DNA of 13,236 bases from Flavobacterium psychrophilum (GTDB lineage Bacteria > Bacteroidota > Bacteroidia > Flavobacteriales > Flavobacteriaceae): assembly GCA_945866505.1 (NCBI GenBank), contig CAMBHH010000095.1:1-13236 (forward strand), in the 5' to 3' direction. Position 1 is the first letter of the stretch. Each line of letters begins with the position of its first letter. A program made the translations under genes and the position numbers. Below, piece by piece: positions 6,494-12,817 of the stretch. The notes beneath the pieces were generated by a model that saw only the letters and a program-made list of their open reading frames with translations, did no database searches and was not told where the DNA came from.

Positions 6494-6526
6494 AAAAAAA
6501 AACCCTAAAAGAAATTTCTTAGAGGG
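6494..6526 (-). terminator. Terminator after the OmpA-family gene
   Basis: CCCT..AAGAAA (6503-6514 on the plus strand) pairs with TTTCTT..AGGG (6515-6526), with two internal mismatches. Read on the minus strand, the hairpin is followed at once by nine T's (6502-6494). It begins 24 nt after the ompA stop. Confidence 0.65.
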
Positions 6527-6550
6527 CTTTTGTGTTATAAAAAAAGTGGT

Positions 6551-7816
6551 TTATTTTACTCTAAAAGTAACTCTTCGAACTAATTTTCTAGCATTTTCTG
6601 AATCTACATCTACCGAAGTGTCTTCGCCAGAAGCAATTACATTCAATCTTGAGGCGTCGACATTAGCTTTCACTAATGTATTTTTCACATTGGCAGCTCT
6701 TGCATTAGACAATTTGTCGTTGTATGCAGATCTTCCTATTTCATCTGCGTGGCCAACAATATCAATTGAAGCTGTTGGATTGTTTCTTAAGTAAGTCAAC
6801 ATAAAATCTATCCCTTCAGTTGAAACATTCGTTGGTTTAGATTTATCAAAGTCAAAATAAACCGCAACATAACCTCCGTTGATTAAGCTTGTAATCAATT
6901 CGTTATTAGATAAAAGTGGAGAATTGCCAGTATTAGTATTAGCGGCATAATTTTTCAAGACATACGCTTCGGTTTCGTCTGCAACGCCGTTATTATTTTT
7001 ATCAAGAGAACGTCCTTTGGTGTCAACCATTGAACCGGCAGAAGTGTCTGCTTCCTCATCTAAATAATCAGCAACACCATCTTTATCGGTATCCTGCAAT
7101 TTGCTTTCAATAGCCATAAATCGTGCGTCAATCGCATCAAATCTATCTTCATTGTCTAAAGTCCAGTCAGCATGTTTGACGTTGCTGCCCAAGTACACTG
7201 TTATACCAGCCGTTCCAGTAAAAAGGCTTCCGTTGAATCCTAAGATGTTATCAGGACTTGCGCCATCAAAAGCTACATTTTGTTTTGTATTGGTGATTGT
7301 TGTGAAATCTCCCGTTAAAGCAATTCTATCAGTCAGTTTGATTTGACCAGTTACACCTAAGATAAAATTTCCCATTCTATCTTTTAAATAAGTAGGATCT
7401 TTTCTTTCTAACATTGATAAACCAAAACCAGTATGGCCTAACAAACCAAATGTTTTTGTCCAAGTTTCAAAACTCATAATTCTCCCTAAATTGACTACAC
7501 CTTGTAAATCTGCTCTGTAGTATTTAGTATTAAAAGGCATAGACCCGTCTTCATCTGTAAAACTGTTGTAACCAAAATCTCCCTTTAAGCCAAATTTATT
7601 GTTGAACATGTACCGAATACCTAAATCGACAGTGTAAGGACTAACTATTGCTGTGTAATAACCACTAGTCATTGGTCGTTGAGGTTTATTAAAACCACCA
7701 GATATTTCAACCGACCATTGATTAAATCCAACAGGCTTGGTTTCAATCTTTTCATTTTGCGCGCTTAATGTACTTAAAGCTAATGCAAAACCTAACGTAA
7801 GTAAGGCTTTTTTCAT
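6551..7816 (-). CDS. OmpA-family outer-membrane protein with Ca-binding repeats (421 aa)
   Basis: A signal peptide (about 1-19, ending LSAQ) is followed by an N-terminal beta-barrel of alternating strands (about 30-210, with WSVEISGGF, VDLGIRYMF, FILGVTGQI and GTAGITVYLG). A linker carries two thrombospondin-type-3-like calcium loops, DTDKDGVADYLDEE (242-255) and DKNNNGVADETE (272-283). The C-terminal OmpA domain (about 318-421) has YFDFDKSKP and the peptidoglycan-binding pair D358 and R373 in GHADEIGRSAYNDKLSNARA, with the same 15-residue spacing as D271/R286 of E. coli OmpA. The protein should anchor the outer membrane to peptidoglycan. It has its own promoter (7840-7847) and terminator (6494-6526), consistent with a highly expressed monocistronic gene. 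Confidence 0.93.
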   Translation of the reverse strand: MKKALLTLGFALALSTLSAQNEKIETKPVGFNQWSVEISGGFNKPQRPMTSGYYTAIVSPYTVDLGIRYMFNNKFGLKGDFGYNSFTDEDGSMPFNTKYYRADLQGVVNLGRIMSFETWTKTFGLLGHTGFGLSMLERKDPTYLKDRMGNFILGVTGQIKLTDRIALTGDFTTITNTKQNVAFDGASPDNILGFNGSLFTGTAGITVYLGSNVKHADWTLDNEDRFDAIDARFMAIESKLQDTDKDGVADYLDEEADTSAGSMVDTKGRSLDKNNNGVADETEAYVLKNYAANTNTGNSPLLSNNELITSLINGGYVAVYFDFDKSKPTNVSTEGIDFMLTYLRNNPTASIDIVGHADEIGRSAYNDKLSNARAANVKNTLVKANVDASRLNVIASGEDTSVDVDSENARKLVRRVTFRVK

Positions 7817-7839
7817 AATTTCATAATTTAAATTCTTGG

Positions 7840-7847
7840 CAAAACTA
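7840..7847 (-). promoter_or_regulatory. -7 box for the OmpA-family gene
   Basis: On the minus strand TAGTTTTG matches TAnnTTTG exactly, 23 nt upstream of the ATG at 7816, predicting a short leader. No -33 TTG is visible at the right distance. Confidence 0.5.
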
Positions 7848-7924
7848 CATCGTGTTGTTTCATTAAAAATTTTAATCAGTTAATTATGAAAGTATTAGCT
7901 TTAATTCTATAAGGTATGTGGTAA

Positions 7925-7942
7925 ATTTAGTTGCAACTAAAT
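7925..7942. promoter_or_regulatory. Perfect 18-bp dyad, candidate operator
   Basis: ATTTAGTTGCAACTAAAT is a perfect palindrome with no spacer. It lies about 78 bp upstream of the ompA -7 box and 35 bp after the HAD stop. There is no U-tract on either side, so it reads better as a binding site for a dimeric regulator than as a terminator. The regulator is unknown. Confidence 0.4.
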
Positions 7943-7976
7943 GTAAATCAGTTTTTTGAAGGTTTTATATAATCAA

Positions 7977-8663
7977 TTATTGTAATTTTTTCAATACATC
8001 GGTCATTTTTTCGAAAGTGTGAAAGTTTTTGTGTTCCACTTTATAGTCAATTCTTTCGTGAGCCCAAGTGGTGTGAAACGGAATGTGTACTGCATAACCG
8101 CCGATGGCTAAAACTGGTAAAACATCCGATTTTAAGGAATTGCCAATCATAAAAAATTCTTCGGGTTGAATATCCAATCGTTTTATTAAATCCGAATAAT
8201 CTTTTTCCTGTTTGTCGGCCATCACTTCGATGTGGTGAAAATAATGTCCCAACCCTGAATTATGAAGTTTTCTGCGTTGGTCTAATAAATCGCCTTTAGT
8301 GGCAACAACTAGTTTGTATTTTCCGTGCAAAGCTTCTAAGGTTTCTTCAACGCCATCTAATAACACAATGGGTTTTTCGAGTAATTCTTTCCCATATTCG
8401 ATGATTTTTTCAATGACTTCAACAGGGATGGTATTATTCGAAATTTTCATTGCGGCTTCAATCATCGAAAGGATATACGCCTTTATTCCGTAACCGTAGA
8501 TTTTCAAATTGTCGATTTCAACTTTGAAAAGTTCCTGCGAAATGCCTTGATGCGATAAATAATCGCTCATCAAACCACAGAATTTTTGCTCCGTTTCTTG
8601 AAAATAGGGTTCATTAACAAATAAGGTGTCGTCGGCATCGAAGGCAATTACTTTTAGGTTCAT
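7977..8663 (-). CDS. HAD-superfamily hydrolase (probable phosphatase)
   Basis: All four HAD motifs are present in 228 residues: motif I FDADDTL with nucleophile D9 and acid/base D11, motif II VVATKGD with T122, a motif III lysine (K151 or K154 in DKQEKDYSDL), and motif IV MIGNSLKSDV with D180. A helical cap (about 15-95) sits between motifs I and II, as in C1-cap phosphatases such as phosphoglycolate phosphatase or haloacid dehalogenase. Such enzymes remove phosphate from small metabolites through a phospho-aspartate; the substrate here cannot be read from sequence. The ATG at 8663 lies 26 nt after the RAYT stop and no promoter is visible in between, so it may depend on read-through or on a promoter inside the transposase gene. 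Confidence 0.85.
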   Translation of the reverse strand: MNLKVIAFDADDTLFVNEPYFQETEQKFCGLMSDYLSHQGISQELFKVEIDNLKIYGYGIKAYILSMIEAAMKISNNTIPVEVIEKIIEYGKELLEKPIVLLDGVEETLEALHGKYKLVVATKGDLLDQRRKLHNSGLGHYFHHIEVMADKQEKDYSDLIKRLDIQPEEFFMIGNSLKSDVLPVLAIGGYAVHIPFHTTWAHERIDYKVEHKNFHTFEKMTDVLKKLQ

Positions 8664-8689
8664 AAGGTTTGTTTATTTTCGTGAATAAA

Positions 8690-9289
8690 TTAATTGTAAA
8701 ACTTATCATCTTTCCAATTCGCCACATTTTTTTCTATGTAATGTTGAATTCTTTCAAACGATTCCGAATCGCGAATAATATGATCGTGAAAACGTTCTTG
8801 CCATTCAAAATCGGCATGAATATAATGAGCGTGTTTGGTTAACATCGATTTGTAGGAACGTATTATGGTAGAAATTGTACCCGGTTTTGGTGAAATTTTT
8901 GCCATTTGTTCGTTTTTTATGCCGTTTTTTTCATCCGTAGAGACGTTGCATTGCAACGTCTCTACCCGCAACGTCTCTACAACAACGTCATCAACAACAT
9001 TTTTTTTATCAATAATCAATATTCCGTGAACGTGATTGGGCATAATCTGATAATTTCCTAATTCAACAAACGGAAAATGTTTAGGGATTTCCGTCCAAAA
9101 TTCATTCGCTAACAGTCCAATTTCGTTAAACTGCATTTCGTTTTCATCATTTGCAAACACGATTTCACCAAAATAATGTTCTCTTTTCCCAGCACAAATT
9201 GTTATGAAATATGCACCATTTTTTCCATAATCCCAATTTTTCAAACGGCTAGAGGAAATACGGTATTTATTTTGGAATTTTCCCTTCAT
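8690..9289 (-). CDS. REP-associated tyrosine transposase (RAYT, Y1/IS200-like), 199 aa
   Basis: It belongs to the HUH/Y1 transposase group linked to REP palindromes. It has NKYRISSSRLKNWDYG at the N-terminus, AYFITICAGKREHYFGEI, the metal-binding HUH motif in NYQIMPNHVHGILII (H86 and H88) and the characteristic end FEWQERFHDHIIRDSESFER with YIEKNVANW. Y146 in IIRSYKSMLTK is the best candidate for the catalytic tyrosine, but this is not certain. Such proteins nick single-stranded REP DNA near a GTAG foot. The longest frame starts with TTG at 9310; ATG at 9289 matches the usual start of relatives. Residues about 104-118 (VETLRVETLQCNVST) are encoded by an in-frame REP copy. The gene sits between metG and the HAD gene with no IS ends or target duplication. 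Confidence 0.85.
   Translation of the reverse strand: MKGKFQNKYRISSSRLKNWDYGKNGAYFITICAGKREHYFGEIVFANDENEMQFNEIGLLANEFWTEIPKHFPFVELGNYQIMPNHVHGILIIDKKNVVDDVVVETLRVETLQCNVSTDEKNGIKNEQMAKISPKPGTISTIIRSYKSMLTKHAHYIHADFEWQERFHDHIIRDSESFERIQHYIEKNVANWKDDKFYN
8937..8980. repeat. REP palindrome plus half copy inside the RAYT gene
   Basis: GTAGAGACGTTGCA (8937-8950) and TGCAACGTCTCTAC (8952-8965) form a perfect 14-bp stem around one base (T). An extra half copy, GCAACGTCTCTAC, follows at 8968-8980. The 14-nt arms are identical to the core of the palindrome at 9372-9416; only the central base differs. It keeps the reading frame open, so it is translated between the HUH motif and the C-terminal helices. 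Confidence 0.85.
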
Positions 9290-9319
9290 ATTTTTTGAAT
9301 AGATAGTCAACGAATATAA

Positions 9320-9344
9320 TAATTTGTAATGTCTTTACAAATTA
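9320..9344. repeat. 10-bp hairpin upstream of the RAYT gene
   Basis: TAATTTGTAA (9320-9329) and TTACAAATTA (9335-9344) form a perfect 10-bp stem with a 5-nt loop (TGTCT). It lies 31-55 nt upstream of the RAYT ATG. It could be an operator, an attenuating hairpin or a 3' part of the REP unit; no clean promoter is visible in this gap. Confidence 0.45.
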
Positions 9345-9371
9345 CAACATAAAATAAAAAAGGGTGTCGAT

Positions 9372-9416
9372 TAAAACGGGTAGAGACGTTGCACTGCAAC
9401 GTCTCTACCCGTTTTA
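9372..9416. repeat. 45-bp perfect REP palindrome between metG and RAYT; possible metG terminator
   Basis: The arms 9372-9393 and 9395-9416 are perfect 22-nt complements around a single C. Their core is GTAGAGACGTTGCA, identical to the copy inside the RAYT gene; the outer TAAAACGG/CCGTTTTA part is not shared with that copy. GTAG at the foot of each arm matches the tetranucleotide known to be recognised by RAYT proteins in enterobacteria. On the minus strand it begins 13 nt after the metG stop and ends in TTTTA, so it may also stop metG transcription. Confidence 0.85.
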
Positions 9417-9429
9417 CATTTACAAAATA

Positions 9430-11487
9430 TTAATTTATTGATTCGCCATTCGCAACACCATCCGCATCCGGATTTACAAAAACTAATTTCCCTTCAGCGT
9501 TGTTGGTCATTAAAATCATTCCTTGACTTTCTATGCCACGAAGGTTTCTTGGAGCCAAATTCACTAAAACAGTTACGCGTTTTCCAACGATTTCTTCAGG
9601 TGAAAAACTCTCAGCAATTCCTGAAACAATCGTGCGAACGTCAATTCCGGTATCTATTTTTAGAATCAGCAATTTGTTGGCTTTTGGCATTTTTTCGGCT
9701 TCGATGATTGTGCCTACACGGATATCCATTTTGGAAAAATCATCATATTGAATAGTTTCTTTCTGTGGTTCAACCACTTTGTTTTCGGCTAAATTAGCGG
9801 TCTTAGTTGCTTCCAATTTGTCTATTTGTTTTTGGATTTCTTCATCTTCAATTTTAGCGAAAAGCAATTCGGCTTCGCCAATTTGGTGTCCAGTAGGTAA
9901 TAAATTCCAATCTTCAAAATCCAAATTCCAATTGTTGATGTTGATATTTAACATTTTCAACAATTTTTTAGAAGTAAATGGCAAGAAAGGCTCACAAAGT
10001 GAACTCAAAGCTGCAGCAATTTGCAAAGCCACATACATTTGGGTTTGTACACGAGCTGGATTGGTTTTTATCATTTTCCAAGGCTCTTCGTCGGCAAGAT
10101 ACTTATTTCCCAAACGGGCAACATTCATCAATTCGCCCAAAGCTTCCCGGAATCGATACCGTTCTAGCGAACTCGAAATTACAGATGGATAGGCTTTCAA
10201 TTCAGTTAAAGTAGCTTCATCCACTTCCGAAAGTTCGTTTGGACTTGGTACAATTCCTTCATAATATTTATTGGTCAAAACCACCACACGATTGATGAAA
10301 TTTCCAAAAATCGCTACTAATTCATTATTATTTCTTGCCTGAAAATCTTTCCAAGTGAAATCATTATCCTTAGTTTCTGGAGCATTCGACGTTAAAGCAT
10401 AACGCAAAACATCTTGCTGATTCGGGAATTCTTCCAAATATTCGTGCAACCAAACCGCCCAGTTTTTAGAAGTCGATAATTTATTTCCTTCCAAATTCAA
10501 GAACTCGTTCGCTGGAACATTATCTGGCAAAATATAACTTCCTTCGGCTTTCAACATTGCAGGAAAAATGATACAGTGAAAAACAATATTGTCTTTCCCT
10601 ATAAAGTGAACCAATTTTGTGTCTTGATCTTTCCAATACGGTTCCCAATCTTTTCCTTCTCTAGCAGCCCATTCTTTCGAAGAAGAAATGTAGCCAATCG
10701 GTGCGTCAAACCAAACATATAATTTTTTTCCTTCGGCACCTTCAACGGGAACATCAATTCCCCAATCGAGGTCACGAGTTACGGCGCGAGGTTCCAATCC
10801 ACCGTCAATCCAAGATTTTACCTGTCCGTAAACATTCGGTTTCCAGTCATTTTTATGTCCCACGAGAATCCATTCTTTCAAGAAATCTTCATAACGATCC
10901 AAAGGCAAAAACCAGTGTTTTGTCGATTTCAAAATAGGCGTTTCTCCTGTAATGGTCGATTTTGGATTAATTAAATCCGTCGCGTTCAGTGTCGAACCAC
11001 ATTTTTCACATTGGTCGCCATACGCTTCTTCGTTGCCACAACGTGGACAAGTTCCCACAACAAAGCGGTCTGCCAAGAATTGGTCTGCTTTGGCATCGTA
11101 CAATTGTTCGGCCACTTCTTCGATAAAATCACCCTTATCATATAATGTTCTGAAAAATTCCGAAGCTGTATCGTGATGAATTTTGGCCGAAGTTCTAGAA
11201 TAATTGTCAAACGAAATTCCAAAATCCAAGAATGATTTTCGGATAATTCCATCGTATTTATCGATTACTTCTTGAGGTGTAACTCCTTCTTTTTTGGCTT
11301 TCATCGAAATCGCCACGCCGTGTTCGTCGCTTCCGCACACAAACAAAACGTCTCTACCTTGCAATCTTAAATATCTGGAATATATATCCGAAGGCACGTA
11401 AACACCCGCCAAATGCCCAATATGAATGGGTCCGTTTGTATAAGGTAATGCCGCCGTAATGGTAAATCGTTTTGGATTCTGTAGCAT
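9430..11487 (-). CDS. metG: Methionyl-tRNA synthetase with C-terminal tRNA-binding domain
   Basis: The 685-residue enzyme attaches methionine to tRNA-Met and is essential in the cytoplasm. The class I signatures are HIGH at 22-25 (PIHIGHL) and KLSTS at 336-340 (a KMSKS variant). The connective domain has two CxxC knuckles, C147/C150 and C160/C163, which bind zinc. The anticodon-binding helices span about 385-540. After an acidic, Lys-rich linker, residues about 580-685 form an EMAPII/Trbp111-type OB domain ([38 protein letters not shown]), which aids dimerisation and tRNA binding. ATG at 11487 begins [20 protein letters not shown], as in relatives. The promoter is at 11507-11536, and a REP palindrome lies just after the stop. 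Confidence 0.97.
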   Translation of the reverse strand: MLQNPKRFTITAALPYTNGPIHIGHLAGVYVPSDIYSRYLRLQGRDVLFVCGSDEHGVAISMKAKKEGVTPQEVIDKYDGIIRKSFLDFGISFDNYSRTSAKIHHDTASEFFRTLYDKGDFIEEVAEQLYDAKADQFLADRFVVGTCPRCGNEEAYGDQCEKCGSTLNATDLINPKSTITGETPILKSTKHWFLPLDRYEDFLKEWILVGHKNDWKPNVYGQVKSWIDGGLEPRAVTRDLDWGIDVPVEGAEGKKLYVWFDAPIGYISSSKEWAAREGKDWEPYWKDQDTKLVHFIGKDNIVFHCIIFPAMLKAEGSYILPDNVPANEFLNLEGNKLSTSKNWAVWLHEYLEEFPNQQDVLRYALTSNAPETKDNDFTWKDFQARNNNELVAIFGNFINRVVVLTNKYYEGIVPSPNELSEVDEATLTELKAYPSVISSSLERYRFREALGELMNVARLGNKYLADEEPWKMIKTNPARVQTQMYVALQIAAALSSLCEPFLPFTSKKLLKMLNININNWNLDFEDWNLLPTGHQIGEAELLFAKIEDEEIQKQIDKLEATKTANLAENKVVEPQKETIQYDDFSKMDIRVGTIIEAEKMPKANKLLILKIDTGIDVRTIVSGIAESFSPEEIVGKRVTVLVNLAPRNLRGIESQGMILMTNNAEGKLVFVNPDADGVANGESIN

Positions 11488-11506
11488 AATGAAGTTTAAT
11501 TTGTTG

Positions 11507-11536
11507 CAAAAATAAGATTTTTTATGGTAGGGACAA
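11507..11536 (-). promoter_or_regulatory. metG promoter (TTG-N19-TATTTTTG)
   Basis: On the minus strand the -7 box TATTTTTG (11514-11507) matches TAnnTTTG exactly, and TTG (11536-11534) sits 19 nt upstream, within the usual 17-23 nt. The leader to the ATG at 11487 would be roughly 13 nt. The -33 TTG lies inside the left arm of the decayed palindrome at 11527-11554. Confidence 0.6.
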
Positions 11537-11554
11537 GTCGTGACTTGTTTGTAC
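11527..11554. repeat. Decayed GTAGGGAC-type palindrome in the metG upstream region
   Basis: GTAGGGACAAGTC (11527-11539) and GACTTGTTTGTAC (11542-11554) pair at 10 of 13 positions around GT; the inner ACAAGTC/GACTTGT is perfect. GTAG/GTAC ends and the overall size resemble the REP elements at 8937 and 9372 but the inner sequence differs, so it probably belongs to another REP family. Confidence 0.5.
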
Positions 11555-11603
11555 TAGCGTAAAGATTTTATAAGAAGCTCATTTGATAATCCAAGCCATC
11601 ATA

Positions 11604-11622
11604 ATAATATTGTAAATATTAT
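11604..11622. repeat. AT-only inverted repeat upstream of the lipoprotein promoter
   Basis: ATAATATT (11604-11611) and AATATTAT (11615-11622) are perfect complements around GTA, about 37 bp upstream of the -7 box at 11659. In AT-rich DNA this could be chance, but the position suits an operator. Confidence 0.25.
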
Positions 11623-11658
11623 CAATAATTATGTAACATTATTTGCCACCTACAATGC

Positions 11659-11666
11659 TAATTTTG
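11659..11666 (+). promoter_or_regulatory. -7 box for the lipoprotein transcript
   Basis: TAATTTTG is an exact TAnnTTTG match. No TTG lies 17-23 nt upstream. If used, the transcript would carry a leader of about 190 nt before the lipoprotein ATG at 11861, containing the tiny ORFs at 11694 and 11760/11790. Confidence 0.4.
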
Positions 11667-11693
11667 TCCTTATTAATTAAACAAAATAGTATT

Positions 11694-11744
11694 ATGAAAT
11701 CGCCATTAACAATGAGTTTGTTGCAATCAAACACCAATAAATAA
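11694..11744 (+). CDS. Possible 16-codon leader ORF
   Basis: ATG at 11694 opens a short frame (MKSPLTMSLLQSNTNK, stop TAA at 11742-11744) in the predicted leader. GTTTG (11716-11720) and CAAAC (11728-11732) inside it can form a short hairpin. Nothing else supports translation; it could equally be chance. Confidence 0.15.
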   Translation: MKSPLTMSLLQSNTNK

Positions 11745-11759
11745 AAGGCGATAACATAT

Positions 11760-11864
11760 ATGACCTCTAAAAAATTAAATTTTACATATATGAAACTTAT
11801 CGTAATAATTCTCGTGTTTCTTTTAATTATGTATTTAGTATATATTAATATAAAAATAGTATGA
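11760..11864 (+). CDS. Possible tiny membrane peptide ORF overlapping the lipoprotein start
   Basis: Two in-frame ATGs, at 11760 (34 aa) and 11790 (24 aa), lead to the same frame ending in TGA at 11862-11864. From the second ATG the peptide starts MKLIVIILVFLLIMYLVYI, a single hydrophobic span with almost no charged residues until a short basic end. The stop overlaps the lipoprotein ATG (ATGA), the arrangement used for translational coupling. AAAGG lies about 12 nt before the first ATG. It could be a small membrane protein, a leader peptide controlling the next gene, or a chance frame; conservation would decide. Confidence 0.35.
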   Translation: MTSKKLNFTYMKLIVIILVFLLIMYLVYINIKIV

Positions 11865-12280
11865 AAACAAAAAGCACATTAGCTGCCTTAGTATTAAGTA
11901 TCGGATTACTTACAGTTTCTTGTAGTAGCACTGAAAATGCTGGGGACACAGTAGCTCCTATAATTGGTAAATGGGATATTGTCAAAGTCGGAATAAATAG
12001 TAATGGTGTAGAAACATTAACTGACGCACCACAAAATCAAAGCGGCTGCGACCACGACTTTATCAATCTAAAAATTGACAACACTTTAACTTCAGGAGAT
12101 TATAGTTCCACGGTAAGCCCTTGTGCATTGTCGACTATTTCAGGAACTTATTCCAAATCGGGAAGTAAATTAACAACTGAAATAAACGGTTCAACTACAA
12201 CTTATGATATAGTTAATCTTACGCTTTCTGAATTAAAATTGAAACAAGCCAATGGTGTTGTTTCAGTATATATTAGATAA
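11861..12280 (+). CDS. Lipoprotein with lipocalin-like domain (139 aa)
   Basis: A lipoprotein signal peptide ends in the lipobox LTVSC with the modified cysteine at C21 (MKTKSTLAALVLSIGLLTVS before it). The mature part starts with a short Ser/Asn linker and then IIGKWDIVKVGINSNG (about 34-49), the opening of the lipocalin-like families widespread in Bacteroidota. It continues with SGCDHDFINLKIDNTLTSGD and YSKSGSKLTTEI, and ends in short beta strands (YDIVNLTLSELKLKQ). Two further cysteines, C63 and C88, are placed to form a disulfide. It should be anchored in an envelope membrane, perhaps surface-exposed; its ligand is unknown. The start overlaps a tiny hydrophobic ORF, and a strong terminator follows at 12331. 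Confidence 0.82.
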   Translation: MKTKSTLAALVLSIGLLTVSCSSTENAGDTVAPIIGKWDIVKVGINSNGVETLTDAPQNQSGCDHDFINLKIDNTLTSGDYSSTVSPCALSTISGTYSKSGSKLTTEINGSTTTYDIVNLTLSELKLKQANGVVSVYIR

Positions 12281-12330
12281 TTCATTTGGTATAGCGATAG
12301 ATTATAAATCATAGTAAGATGTAGTATATA

Positions 12331-12366
12331 ACGGAAATAACTTTTACAGTTGTTTCCGTTTTTTTG
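12331..12366 (+). terminator. Terminator after the lipoprotein gene
   Basis: ACGGAAATAACT (12331-12342) pairs with AGTTGTTTCCGT (12348-12359) over 12 bp with one T-G wobble and a 5-nt loop, followed by seven T's. It lies about 50 nt after the stop. Confidence 0.85.
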
Positions 12367-12447
12367 TGGAGCTATTCCCGCTATCCGTTGCAATCTTTTG
12401 CTTTTTAAAGAAAAAAGCAAAAGAATTTCCACTTTTATCGGGGCTAG
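12366..12447. repeat. Structured non-coding element, probable dispersed repeat
   Basis: A perfect 12-bp hairpin, CTTTTGCTTTTT (12395-12406) with AAAAAGCAAAAG (12412-12423), is flanked by GTGGA (12366-12370) and TCCAC (12428-12432), which pair around it. CTATTCCCG (12372-12380) can pair at 8 of 9 positions with CGGGGCTAG (12439-12447), crossing the outer stem. The unpaired CTATCCGTTGCAATC block is unusually GC-rich for this window. I recall very similar sequences (GAGCTATTCCCGCTATCCGT .. ATCGGGGCTAG) in several Flavobacterium genomes, unverified. It lies right after a terminator and before the next promoter and codes for nothing plausible. Confidence 0.55.
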
Positions 12448-12495
12448 AGAATTTGTGATTCTAATCAATTCTTCATTTTATAATTTGGCTTTGTT

Positions 12496-12503
12496 TATCT
12501 TTG
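12496..12503 (+). promoter_or_regulatory. -7 box for the small basic-protein gene
   Basis: TATCTTTG matches TAnnTTTG exactly and is followed by CGGACAT. It lies 28 nt upstream of the ATG at 12532. Confidence 0.5.
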
Positions 12504-12531
12504 CGGACATAATTCTTAAAGACTTGCAACG

Positions 12532-12695
12532 ATGCCTAAAGGACCTGAAAAAAATACTAAAAACAAGGCTTTGCATACCAAATTACTCAATAGGAAAAAG
12601 TCTAAATTACAAGAAGAAAAAAAGAAAAAGCATTACGATTGAAAGGGTTGGTGGCAAAAATGAATCAACAAAAGAATAGTAACGAGGAAATATAG
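12532..12695 (+). pseudogene. Small basic protein split by a frameshift at an A-run (indel or -1 slip)
   Basis: From ATG at 12532 the frame reads MPKGPEKNTKNKALHTKLLN, then RKKSKLQEEKKKKHYD and stops with TGA at 12640-12642 (36 aa). The next frame continues past this point as ALRLKGLVAKMNQQKNSNEE to a TAG at 12693-12695, with the same Lys/Gln/Asn-rich composition. One extra base in the seven-A run (12617-12623) would join them into a 54-residue protein, which I recall as the look of a short conserved Flavobacteriia hypothetical. The zero-frame heptamer A AAA AAG (12618-12624) is the dnaX-type slippery sequence, and a -1 slip there gives the same fusion. No strong downstream structure is visible, so an indel or sequencing error is more likely. 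It is transcribed from a good -7 box. Confidence 0.5.
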
Positions 12696-12769
12696 TCTTA
12701 GGCTCGGCATATTATGTAAGGAATGTTTTTTAATCGATTTAGAATTAGATAATTTATAGAAAAAGTGAC

Positions 12770-12797
12770 TTGGAACGGATAATTTTTGCAATCTTTG
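12770..12797 (+). promoter_or_regulatory. Promoter of the CDGSH gene (TTG-N17-AATCTTTG)
   Basis: TTG (12770-12772) and a -7 box AATCTTTG (12790-12797; one mismatch to TAnnTTTG) are 17 nt apart. The predicted leader to the ATG at 12818 is about 13 nt. Confidence 0.5.
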
Positions 12798-12817
12798 ACC
12801 TCTAAACAAAAAACAAT

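Noticed and set aside
9290..9310. Upstream TTG start of the RAYT frame (7 extra residues)
   Set aside because: ATG at 9289 gives the N-terminus usual for this family (M-K-x-K-x-Q-N-K-Y).
9778..10192. 137-aa plus-strand ORF opposite metG
   Set aside because: Antisense shadow of a strongly conserved coding region; no domain or start signal.
11340..11362. AACGTCTCTACC near TTGCAA inside metG, resembling a REP arm
   Set aside because: It encodes the conserved MetG stretch LQGRDVLF and has no complementary arm, so the 12-nt match is most likely chance.
12350..12679. 109-aa plus-strand ORF running through the terminator, the structured repeat and the small basic-protein gene
   Set aside because: It starts inside a terminator hairpin, crosses a non-coding palindrome and is out of frame with the better-supported MPKGPEKN reading; no recognisable domain.
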